DNA from: Nemopilema nomurai
Taxonomy: Eukaryota > Cnidaria > Scyphozoa > Rhizostomeae > Rhizostomatidae
Reading direction: 5' to 3'
NCBI GenBank assembly: GCA_003864495.1
Contig: ML133433.1
Coordinates: 1,375,618 to 1,439,617, forward strand
DNA: 64,000 nucleotides
Numbering within the stretch: position 1 is the stretch's first letter; every line of letters begins with the position of its first letter. The notes below the pieces were generated by a model, which had not been told where the DNA came from, did no database searches, and saw only the letters and a list, made by a program, of their open reading frames with translations. Shown here one piece after another: positions 11,401-22,700 of this stretch. Both the position numbers and the translations under genes were made by a program.

Positions 11401-12990
11401 TCTGCTGATGGGAAACACTATAGCCCGAATTCAGAAACATTTTGGGCTCTATTTAGGAGACGTTGATAGAGAATTCCTAATCAACCTTTTTCATAATCAG
11501 TTGGATTGGTCGAAGACTGCACCAAAGAAGACTATTGTTACAAAGCTCTTCCCTCGGAAAAAGTATTTGATCTCGTTTATGATTTCCATAACATAAATAT
11601 TGCGTGACATTTCAGCGTAAAATGAACCCTCGATAAACTATGCTTCACACTTTTGTTAGCTGTTGCAATGAAGGAGTATCTATGCAGATTTTCTCATTGT
11701 GATGGTACGGGGGGGCTGTGGGGTAGTAGGGGGTAGTAGTGCAACTACAACAACGGGCGCTGCTTCCATCCATGCACCCTCTCCTGCAACCCTAAGTCAC
11801 ATGCATCGAGTTTTGGAGCTCTTACGCGTAAAACTCCTGCCTTGGAGCTATTGTTCTATTGGCATTTCCTTTATAGACATTGACTGAAATTTTATGTTAT
11901 GTTCCTAGGTGGCCAGGTTTCAATACCTTTTTCATACACTGATGTTTCTATGTAGGCAACCTCTTGCGGTTTCTACAGTGTGCAATCGATTTATAACCTT
12001 AAAGACAAGGCTTTGTTGTTTAAGTTTCATAAGACAAGAAAATTCGTTATTTATATTTGTTGCCAATGTATAGAAATACGTTGGCTTTTGTTGAGTTTAC
12101 TATTAGCATTTGGCAATATCATTTCGTGGCATCTTCACAGTATACTGTTTGTAAACAACGCAAAAATATTTGGGATTACTCGGGAAAGTTTACATTCACC
12201 TGAAGGCGCTATGAGAAGCACTGCATAAAGGATGTGGACTTTCATTTATCCGCAATCCAAACGGGTAGGTTTATTGGATTAACTTTGATCTTCTCTGGAA
12301 AATCATCGCTGACATTTGCTTAGTTTATCGGCAGATAAATGCTTATAAATAGAGAAATCTTGTCAATATTGCTATCAGTCTGATACTCCCATGGAACGCT
12401 ATAAGGAACTCCCATGTTGATAATGTTCTCCTTGTGTACGAGGACCTTGGCTTGCTAGCTTCTTACTTACCAAGCAAATAGCTTGCTTTTCTTTTGTAAT
12501 TCTAATCATCAACAATGTTATGAAGCAATGCGCGGGATCTTTGTTATAAATGGTGACAGAATTTGCTTCGGTGTGCTGTTTCGTGAATGCACCATGCCTC
12601 TGGTGTTGTTCATGAATCAAGCAATTTAATTCAAGCAGGTTTATTTTAATGGCATTTTGCTTTCGGAAAGTCGACTAATGATTTGCAAAATCGAATCTTA
12701 CCACATCCATCCATAAATTCGTTGAAAATTCCTATAATAGAGCACTCAGCGTTTGATAAATGCTCCAAAGAGGTCCCTTTTGAGAGTTCGAGTTTGAGAG
12801 GGAGGTCGGGTTAGAGAGGGGACAGATAACGAGATGAAAGCTCTCGAGACAGAAGTTACCTTTCAGGGCACTCCCTTTAAACACGTTTCTTTAATCATTT
12901 GATGATTGCGCAATTTATGCATATACATAAGGCTGACAGAGGGAAAATTTTCTCAATACGGGTGCTGCCCAATTGTATTGAACCACTGTT

Positions 12991-13060
12991 GGTTGGAATC
13001 AAACTCCAGCTTGCTGCTTCAATAATTAACACTCATTCCACTGAGCCATACGATCCAATG
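12991..13060 (-). repeat. tRNA-derived SINE head
   Basis: On the minus strand the segment has an A-box-like TGGCTCAGTGGAATGAGTG and, at the usual distance, a B-box-like GAGTTTGATTCCAACC. The cloverleaf is degenerate, so it reads as a tRNA-derived SINE or tRNA pseudogene, not a working tRNA. Confidence 0.5.
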
Positions 13061-13328
13061 AAATGAGCGAAGAATCTCCGAAGCAAACAGTGGAGATTTC
13101 ACTGTAGCCAAAGTAATTGTTACTTCTATTTCGGCTATATAGATTTCGCGTCAAATGTGTAACTCTTGTTATAGATAGACTCTGTGCAACTCTTTTCCTA
13201 AATCTATAGATCCACCTTATCTCTTTTCCTATATCTTTATTTTCATCTGTTTTTTATCTTTATCTACTTTTATACATATATACCATTATTTTTATCTTTA
13301 TCTTTATATAACAATCTATAGATACTGA

Positions 13329-13381
13329 GAGAAAAATCCACTTTTTAAGCGTTTCGACTTTGGTCGTCATCAGTAATTCTC
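13329..13381 (-). ncRNA. Hammerhead-ribozyme-like motif (degenerate)
   Basis: On the minus strand the core CTGATGA (13373-13367) is followed by a stem-loop GAC-CAAA-GTC and then GAAAC (13355-13351), the order of conserved elements in a hammerhead. Flanking stems can form: stem I GAGAA/TTCTC at the two ends, and stem III CGCTT/AAGTG. There is an extra C between CTGATGA and stem II, and the expected UH cleavage dinucleotide after stem III is not clear. Hammerheads of this type are known in animal SINEs, Penelope-like elements and retrozymes. It is probably an inactive element relic. Confidence 0.45.
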
Positions 13382-15456
13382 TTTAGTAACCCTTTATCAG
13401 TAACTCTTTAGTACATATGAATAACCGTAAGCTGCAAAAGATGTGTTCCTTATATATGACATCATTTACTCTTTATATATGTTTAGATAATTATATACTT
13501 AACTGTATTTTGCTGCATGACTGTGTATAGCCATATAAACTTACAGCTTACTTGAGAATGAGAGTAGCTGACATTATGGCTCTGTTTTTCACTGCTCTGG
13601 GTGACTTATACTTGAACATTGGCTAGAATTCTAGTCATTGAATTATCCTTTTGCATCCCTCGTCTGCAAATTTATTTTTAGATTAGTCAGTATAAATATA
13701 ATTGTAAAGTCAGTCAGAGTCAGTCAGAAACAGAGCTACAGAACACAACGGGCAACGCGCCGTCTCTTCTCTCTCTCGGCCTGGCTCCGTGTTTTCTGCA
13801 CGTTAAGTAAGACAACTTTGGCTCGGATCGTCCATAGAGGTTGAGCAACGCAGTCAGTAGAAACCCATCTCAAAACCTTTGTAAGGCTCGTTAACGCAGC
13901 TTGTACCTCGTGTATACAACACTTAATCAGAGTACTGAAGGCTTCGAAATGGAGCCCGGTCTTTTTCGAATATCCCTTTTTAACTTGTTAGCGCAGGTGG
14001 GGTTGGTGAGGGGTAAGGTTGACAGTTAAAGCTGTATCTTGTTCCAGTAGTGCCCCAGTATGACAAGCTATGTGGACTCGCCTTATCAATCACTTGGCCA
14101 ATATTGCGCTGGTTAAAAGCCGTTGATAAAAGTGGCACTGTCAACCTGATGACGTCATTTGATTAAAAAGACGCCAGGGTTAACGGAGTGCAATAGGCGT
14201 TGCTTTGAAAAGTGGCACATTTTTATAATATTGACCATCACCACCCAATTCTTAATGTTTTGAGCATGGTTAAATGATGACCCAACAAGGAGTAACAACA
14301 TTTTCTATTATCATTTTCTATTTTCTATTATATCAATTTGTGGGTGAGAGATAAATTTGCATACAACCCACATTGAAGCGTTAAAGCCCGTAACAAGTGT
14401 TAAAGCCGCTAGCTTCATTTATATTTGCCTGGTTTAAATGGTTAATAACTAGTCTGGTCATTTGTTTGATTCTTCACAAAAGATCGTTTGCTATGCTTTT
14501 GCTACGTTCCTCTATACAATCTTAGTGTAGATTCACCTAACTTAGAACTGCCAAGCCCCTGATTGGCTGTACTGAAAAGAGTATCGATACGTAACATTTA
14601 ACAACCGTTACAATGAGAATAGCAAACAAAATTAGAATGATGGAACGATTGCAGCCAAACACACGGGGACACGCTATAAGAGAGGCAAATCAATTAAATG
14701 AAAGTCTCGAAATGGCTTTCTGCTTGGCTGATTGGCTGCATTGCGACCAATCAACGTCCATTTCACACTTACTTGTTTAAGAGTCCGAATGAAAAGTGGA
14801 ATTCTTTCTGGGATTCCTCTGAAAGGGATTAGACATTGATGTGGAGACAGTCGCCAAATGCGTAAATGAAAAGACGACTCAGCTTGCCCAATAATTATTG
14901 TCTTATGCACTTTACCCACAAGTGGTTTTCAATCCTTAACTGACTTTTTTTCATAGCCTTTAGGCCTCATTGACACTGCGGAAAAGATACTTTTGAAAAT
15001 GCTAATAACAGCAACAACGTAACGGGATGCGATGCTTAATGTGCCAATTTGAACAACTTCTGTTGGCGTGTCTGATTCATTCGAGGTAAATACACTACTT
15101 CAGGCGTGGCCCCATGAAACCAAAAGTGGTTGGGCAAAGAAACAACCAATATAGTTGTTACTATAATTGAAAGTACTGTTTTTATAAATTGAGGGGGGAC
15201 TGGAAGCCTCCCACAGTTTATAGACAGCTTTTTAAGATAGCGTAACAATTTTCTGAACCTGGGTAGACCACGGAAAATCGCAAGAAAGTTTCATGGAAAT
15301 CGATTCACTCATAAGACTAGTATTGTCTCATCGCAGGCAATTACAGAGAGGGAGCCAATGTCACAGAATTGCGGAGAAGCAACGGCATCTTCTTCCAAGG
15401 TCGCCGTTTTGTCGTCTGAACATCATAAGTGTGGCGACTAGTTTGCAGCACATGCA

Positions 15457-16893
15457 TTGAAAAGATGGTCTTTGCTGAAGAAAATTGGTTGGACAAGCAT
15501 CTACTTTTTGTGTGGATGTGATTCAAGGTTGGCCCTCCATTCATCAGATTTGTCCACAAAATCAGAGCATTTTCAAGTCAATGACAGGCTGCAGGTTTTG
15601 ATGTATGAAATTGGATGCCATTATGAAGCTGCAAAAAACTTCTGTGCAAATATGGACTTTCCACCACCTGTTTCACGCAAATCATGGAATCAAAACAAGA
15701 CAAGGATCAATCAAGCATTTAAAGCAATAAATCCATGAGTCTTCCAAGAGCAAGAACAAAGCTGCTTCAGAAATGAAGGTTGCCAAAGGGGATGATGTCA
15801 CTATCTCTTGTGATGAAACATGGCAAAAGCGTGGATTCTCAAGCAATAATGGTGTTGTGACAATTGCAACAGTCAATGGACTCAGTTCCAAAATAATCCA
15901 TACTGAGACCTTGACAAACCATTGCAATAAATGCAAAGCGGCAACAAATGGCAATGAAATTGCACATAAATGCCAGAAGAACTATGAAGGGAATGCAGGG
16001 TCTATGGAAGGTGAAGGTGTCAAAAGAATTTTCAAGCGGTCACAACAACAGTATGGCTTATCATATGTTGGATACTTGGGAGATGGTGACTCAAAGAGCT
16101 TCAAAAATCTGAGTGAGGCAGTGCCACCAATCTACCAAGGGAAACAAATTGAAAAAGCTTGAATGTGTTGGTCATATTCAGAAGAAGATGGGGAGAAAAT
16201 TAAACAATCTTGTTTTCCAATGTAAAAAGAAGATTTTTATCAACAGAGATGGAAAAAAGTGAAAGGAATTGAAGGGAAAACAAATTGACGAAAAGGGACA
16301 TTTACAGGATTCAAGGACATTATGGAGCAGCAATTAGAAAACATGTTGGAGATGAAAATGGAATGAAAAATGCAATTGGGATATTCTTTACCACCGATCA
16401 GGAGACCATTCAATTGGTGGAGAATGGTGCATGTCACAACACGGGGACCTTGAAAAGGCCAATGCCAGTATACTCCCGAGTTTTGTCTTAGATGAAATGA
16501 GGCCTGTATTCAAGAAACCTTACATCAACAGAGCTTCTTTCAAAGTGCACACATGGAGGAACTCAAAATTTCAACGAATCATCTCACCATATCATCTGGT
16601 CCCTGTGCCCTAAAGAAATTTTTGTTGGCTGGCGACGACTTGAAATAGCTGTTTCCTTTGCCACATTACAGTTCAATAAGGGAAAAGCCAGCAAACGTGC
16701 TGTATGTGACAACTTTTGCTTGTTCCATTCAAATTATCACCAGCAATATGCTATCATGATGGACAAGCAAAGAGTCACAACCTCTCGTGTAACTGAAGGC
16801 CAGAAAAGAAAGCGGAGGAAGAATCGAGAGGCAACTAGCATGACAAAACATTCAAGTGAATATGGTCCTAAAATCTGTGAAAATGCAGAATAA
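15457..16893 (+). pseudogene. Mutator-like transposase, frameshifted
   Basis: Successive frames encode recognisable pieces of the Mutator-like transposase domain common in cnidarian and arthropod genomes. The first piece is MYEIGCHYEAAKNFC with PPPVSRKSW. From about 15773 comes the catalytic start SCDETWQKRGFSSNNGVVT, then HKCQKNYEGNAGSMEGEGV, the GDGDSKSF block and, after a frame change near 16160, LECVGHIQKKMGRKL. A further frame gives EMRPVFKK. After another change near 16550 the C-terminal part THGGTQNFNESSHHIIWS...CPKEIFVGWRRLEIAVSFA runs to a stop at about 16893. At least three frame breaks make it non-functional as read. Terminal inverted repeats and target-site duplications were not delimited. 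Confidence 0.85.
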
Positions 16894-19233
16894 CTGTTTT
16901 ACTTTGTTTCCAGGTACCTTATCATAAGATTCTCTATCATAGAATACTAAAGATACTATTTTCCTGCAAGGGTATAAAGCATAAGAGCATAAGCAGATGT
17001 TCGAATGTCTTTAACTAAACTTAAAAGGCGTTTTTATCACAAGTCTAACTTGTGTTGATGTGTATAATAAACTGAGATATATCACAGCTTCTATAAAAGG
17101 AAGAGACTTTAAATTTTCAGGGCATATTACCCAGACAGTATGTCTTATTTTGAACTACAATGAACCCCCTAGCTCTTATAGATTTTATTTTGACAACCAA
17201 AGTATAATTCAAATTGAGTGACATTTCGGTGTTCTGAAGAAAACGTTTACTTTAAAAAAACCAGTTTATACATCACATTGGTTTTCGTTCAGTTTAATCA
17301 TGTTATCTAAAGCTACCATAAGCCAAATTATGGAGCTTCTAGCCTTCGTGATTGTTTAGATATGTCCCGTTTCTTAATGACATTCTCTGTGCATTTACCA
17401 TATTTGAATCACGTGACCAAAAAGCAATATTGAATTTTTTATGATTTTTCTTTCTTTAACCTCCAAACAACATTTTACCAAAGTTTGGTCAAATTCTGAC
17501 AACAATTAACAAAAATCACCCTTCTGGGGTAAGCCTCGCCTTCCTCCTATACTCTCAACTCTCAATCTAGATAGGAGAAAATAACTACAGTGACGAAAGG
17601 GACGCGGCAGTCTATTAAAGAAGTAAATTTATTAAGTTCAATTAGATTAAGATGCATCGTCGGATCGGTTTTTTAAGAGTGACATGGAACTGAACATCAA
17701 GTTATTAATAGAGCTTAATGCTCAATGGTGATCGATTCAGCAACAATATGACAAAGTACATATCTTCATCTTCTTGTCACTAAAGGATCATTCACTTAAA
17801 TCCAATGTCATCAAGTCAATCGTCATGTTGGATTTTGTGATTTGCAGAACTGGTTAAGCTGATGTCGGTGCTTAGATTTAATCTTTCGAAAAAGTTCGTA
17901 GATTATTGTTTTCAGACAGCCAAGGTACAACGTTTACCAAGTAAATGAAAGACGTCTCGAAGATATTTTTAGACGAAGCCTGACTTACGTTTTAAGAAAA
18001 TAGACCGGTCTTCTAACGTCAAAGTGAATATAATGTCTAGTGAGTTTACTTCCATGACTTAACTTCCAAGCCATCAGGCAGTATGATAAAGCAACGCTGA
18101 ATTACAGTAAATCGAACCGATTTCTAACCAAGTTGAAACGAAAGGTGAACGATGTTTAAAGATGGTCTGTTACATCATTCTGTGTGTGGAGCTGATATAG
18201 CCAGTTCAAAAGCAAGCAGTCTCCCCGAGTAAGTGTCACAGCCAAGCTACGATCCCTTAAAATCCGAATGAATGTTCCACGCTCATGGTAGTACCAATTT
18301 GGCGCAAAGATGACTCAAATTGATAAAGCTTACGTCTATACATTCCCGATCTTCTGCACGATTATTAATGTTGGTCGAAATATTTTTAGAATATTTTTTC
18401 ATTCTGTTGTTCTTAGTTTAAGGCCCTAAAGTTGCTTTAAAAAGATCAACTTTCATAAAAACCATTCTGTTTCTCGTTTCTCCCCATATTCAGGCCCCAG
18501 AGCAAAGCTGGAAGTGGTTTAGTGAGAGTACGCGGAAAGGGCTTTGTTGATTGATCGCTGTTTTATCAAACATATTGGCGTCAGGTATGCGAATTCTTTA
18601 GTCAACAAACTTCCAATGTCTTAATAACAACGCAGATTTCCTCTACTGCGACAAATCCCTTCTCAAATCAAGCGAAGAGCAGCATCGTGAAAAGAGGAAC
18701 TTGTAAAAAGTGAGATTTCTTTGTGTCTTCGTAGCATTGGTTGAACCAAAGCTGCTTAATTTTATAGAATTAGCCTGTAAATACACAACATTATGGAAAC
18801 AGGACATATACAACTTCCAAATGGTACAAGATTTCCACGGAGTTAATATAATTCAGAGTTCCTAAGATTTCTTAGATACCATTTTCATCAAAAGAGATGC
18901 AAATATACATATGAAATAGCATAGAAATACAAAATGTATACATTTACCAAGACCGTTTGAAAACGCAGCAAGAGAAATCTATTCTCTCGAGATACAAATT
19001 AGAGGCTTAGCCTCGTAGTTTTCATTTAAATAACTTTACATAACATTAATTATATATACCTACAAAAATACATACTTATAAAATATACCTTTCTCTACCC
19101 TATACTTCTTTCAATTAGCCAGATGTCTATTCCCAGCGCCTATCTAATTGATTACGCACCCCCTCCCCCCAACACCCTTCTTATTTCATATAAAGTTCAC
19201 TCCTGTAAAGCTAGCCCACATTAATGTACTTCA
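16894..19233. other. Non-coding interval, including MMP-B 3' flank
   Basis: AT-rich sequence with no supported exon between the transposase relic and the MMP-B stop codon. The segment next to 19233 should include the MMP-B 3' UTR on the minus strand. No AATAAA on the minus strand close to the stop was identified with confidence. Confidence 0.5.
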
Positions 19234-19717
19234 TTAATTCCAAAATAGAAAGAAAATCAGCAAAGGCAATAGAAGAGCAATTGTTGACGTAGCAGTTCTA
19301 GTATTGGCTGCTCCAGTGACCGCTAACTGGGAGGGGCATCCACTCCAATCCTCCCAAACGCTCCTTGGGTATCCATACTCTACATTGAACCTTGTGTTGC
19401 TAAATCTGTAGTACTTATCGCCTTTGAAGAAGTAGACTTTGCCCCTCCTCCACGCAAGGACGCTATCGAAATCTTCCGGAACTCCTCTCCAGGCATAACG
19501 CGTCTTTCGTGGGTAATAGTAGTCCATTTGATATTTATCCTGATTGGGTATGCGACTGAAGCGCCAATATTGCCGTCCTTTGAATATGTACAGTTGGTTG
19601 TTGCCAGGCCATATAAAGGCTGCCCGTATGTCGGCGAAATTTGCCGGCAGTCCTTTGAAGCCATCGCTAATGTAGTAAGGACCTTCAACCAGTTTCGTGT
19701 CTTCAAATACGTAGTAC
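19234..19717 (-). CDS. MMP-B exon 6: hemopexin blades 2-4 and C-terminal anchor
   Basis: Acceptor ttcgcgtag; the first base completes a Lys codon (FSGNK/YYVFED). It encodes the hemopexin blade motifs IRAAFIWPGNNQLYIFKG, FDSVLAWRRGKVYFFKG and YYRFSN, a Cys in SGCPS, then TGAANTRTATST and a hydrophobic tail ending FLFWN-stop. The small residues before the tail could be a GPI omega site. Confidence 0.92.
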
Positions 19718-22700
19718 CTACGCGAAGAGGTTGACGTTATAACCAAGAAAAAAACAAGGTGCTAGTATAAGACAAAAACAAGGTGCTAGTATAAGACAAA
19801 AGCAAAGTGCTAGTATAAGACAAAAGCAAGGTGCCAGTATAAGACAAAAACAAGGTGCTAGTATAAGACAAAAACAAGGTGCTAGTATAGGACAAAAGCA
19901 AGGTGCTAGTATAAGACAAAAACAAGGTGCTAGTATAAGACAAAAACAAGGTGCTAGTATAAGACAAAAACAAGGTGCTAATATAAGACAAAAACAAGGT
20001 GCTAGTATAAGAAAAAAGCAAGGTGCTAGTATAAGACAAAAACAAGGTGCCAGTATAAGACAAAAGCAAGGTGCTAGTATAAGACAAAAACAAGGTGCTA
20101 GTATAGGACAAAAGCAAGGTGCTAGTATAAGACAAAAACAAGGTGCTAGCATAAGACAAAAACAAGGTGCTAATATAAGACAAAAACAAGATGCTAGTAT
20201 AAGACAAAAACAAGGTGCTAGTATAAGACAAAAACAAGGTGCTAGTATAAGACAAAAACAAGGTGCTAGTATTCGGCTGTGACATATTGGCACTAGCGCT
20301 TACTATGAAATAAATACAACAACAAAACAATAATAACAACAAGACAACAACAACAATCAAACAACAACCACAACAACGGTTAAATCCTTCATAATGGGGA
20401 TTTGTGCTCGTAAGAATATCAACAGTGAATATTGCTAACTAGTAAGGAAGGCACTTAAATCAATTTGGAGAAAAGGATGGGTTGCATTAGCGATTAAGGT
20501 GTGCCTCCTTCTATAGAGAACTTTACCCAAAAGTGGCTAGTGACAAGTACTAGTGCCTGGACTCTGAGGAAACCCTGGCCTAACAACGATAAGTGGCAAG
20601 TTATGAAGGCTGGACCCTAAAAGAACCTGGGCCCTAGAGCAGTCACCATACATCACGTGTTATTCCCTCCTTTTTGATTTTCTATGTTACGCAGCTATTA
20701 TGTTTTGCATACAAGGTCGCAATTCGCTGCTTCTTTCTCCTCTTCAACAATAGCATAGGTTCTCCACGAAGAACGCTTTACCTTAATGCTAACAACAGTT
20801 GACCCCTATTTCATTGCATATCATACCAAGTCGTTTTTAGACCCTCCTTACCGATGAAATATAAGTAGCAACTTTAAAAGGATAAAAATAAATTTATAAA
20901 TTTTTTGGTACATATAGGACCGTTGTAGGGCACCTCTGTTTAACTTGGTAAAAATACCACTAGATTTCGCTTTCGCGAAAGAGGAGGCACAATGACCACT
21001 GAGTAAAACCAAGCATTTGGTGCGAAAACAAGGCTATTTTGACAGATTTTCGCCTCTACCCAAGATGCCTTCAAGGAAGTGGCTCCAAGAAGATTTCATT
21101 CAATTAGCTGCAAGACTCGATCTTCTTAGCCTTAATAGTAATTCAAAGCCTTCCGAGAATGATTGATATGAAAGAAAAACAGACTTGTGCCATAAATAAT
21201 AAACATACTTATTTCCGCTGAATGCAACAAGCTTCTGATCCCATTGTCGTCTAAAGATGGCATCGATTTTGTTCAATCCCCCGAAGAGTTTTGACGTGAG
21301 AATCGGGCCTTTTGTGCCCCTCAGGTAGCGGTTGAGTATGTATGATTTGTCACCGTTTACGATGTAGGTTTCCTTGTTTGCTGTCAGCACTGAGGCCTGT
21401 ACCTTATTTAGGCACAATTGCAAAGGCTTTGCCTCTTTATCGAACCGATTGCCAGGTTCAGGTGGAGGACTTGAAGTTGCAGGCTGGTCTCTCACTCCTA
21501 ATCGAAAAAGAATAATGTTAAATGTTATTGACAAGGTCTGCTGACTAGTTATCTTAAATGCGAATTATTTGGCATTACATCATGAGAAATGACTAGCATC
21601 CCGAAAACGGAAGGCAAATATGGGCTGTGACAGTTTTGCGAAATGCTCCAATAGGGCTGTTTTACTTCTGGGGTATTTCTTTACGTTATTTCACCTATAG
21701 TCATCACTACCCATTTTAATTCCCATGTTACTCTGTCTTTAGTTTGATAACAACCAAGGGGCACTTTCCTCTGTTAATCCTTAAGACTAATGACAAAATT
21801 TAAGATAGATACTGATCTTATTATCACACTTACCATAAAGCGATTGGGCCCCCTTGATGTCATCTGCATGAAGGTTGAAATCTAGTCCTTTCGTCTCTCT
21901 ATAGAAGGCATTCATTACGGACCCTTGCGTTCCTGAATGATCCAGCCCAAGACTATGTCCAACTTCATGTACTGTAATCCACAACAGATCTCTCCCCTGT
22001 GATGACTTTATTGAGAAAACTTCATCGTCATCATAGTGAACATCTCCGGACAGTTCTGTAAAAAACATCCTTGTTAAATGTTTACAATAACAGTAAGGGT
22101 TTTGGTTTAGCTGCATAAGATACCTGGAAATTATGTAATTTAAAAAATTCTCTATAATAATCATTGTCCCTATATGGTTTGAAACGATTGCTGGTCTTGC
22201 ATCGATTAGGGGAACGGAAGGCATGAAGACAGGGGCCAAGAAGGAGCCTTCTTCGACATCATCGAGAAATGGGTAGGAATAGATCGTATAAGGGGTGCAA
22301 GAGGAAAGCGACGGCACGACTTCTTTGGAGATATTTGGCAGCCAACAAGCGTTTTGGAAACAGTAATGACGGTATAAAAATCTATTTAAAGAATTTTTCA
22401 AATTGGTCCCAGTAACCTGAAAGATCATCACAAAATACCTCTAAATAGGCAAAGTTAATCAATTTTACAAACAAATTTACAAGATTTGCCACATTTTTAC
22501 TGGCTCTTTCCCCCATCAAACCTCTGTATTTTAGTTTCATAACTTTACGAACAGAGCCAAAGAAATGGCGAACTCAAAATCTTTCATTGGCCATTTCCCA
22601 ACAAGTTTTAGACACATCGAGCCAATTTCGCATTATTGGAAGTATTTCATGTTCATATTTTATGTTTAAAATTCAAAAATTATAAAAATAGACTTTTTGT

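Larger units (their letters stand above)
8401..15456. other. Gene-poor interval
   Basis: No domain-bearing ORF or convincing exon. An ORF at 9759-9944 (plus, 61 aa) has protein-like composition but no recognisable family or splice context. The stretch 13140-13320 is rich in ATCTTT-like low-complexity sequence. A tRNA-like SINE head and a hammerhead-like fold are listed separately. Confidence 0.6.

Noticed and set aside
15341..15954. Minus-strand ORFs opposite the transposase
   Set aside because: Shadows of the plus-strand transposase relic, which has recognisable domain blocks.
19718..20360. Two minus-strand ORFs of 191 and 207 codons with 8-residue repeats
   Set aside because: They come from the 24-bp minisatellite, whose period is a multiple of 3. 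They lie in an MMP-B intron and show no start context or non-repetitive domain.
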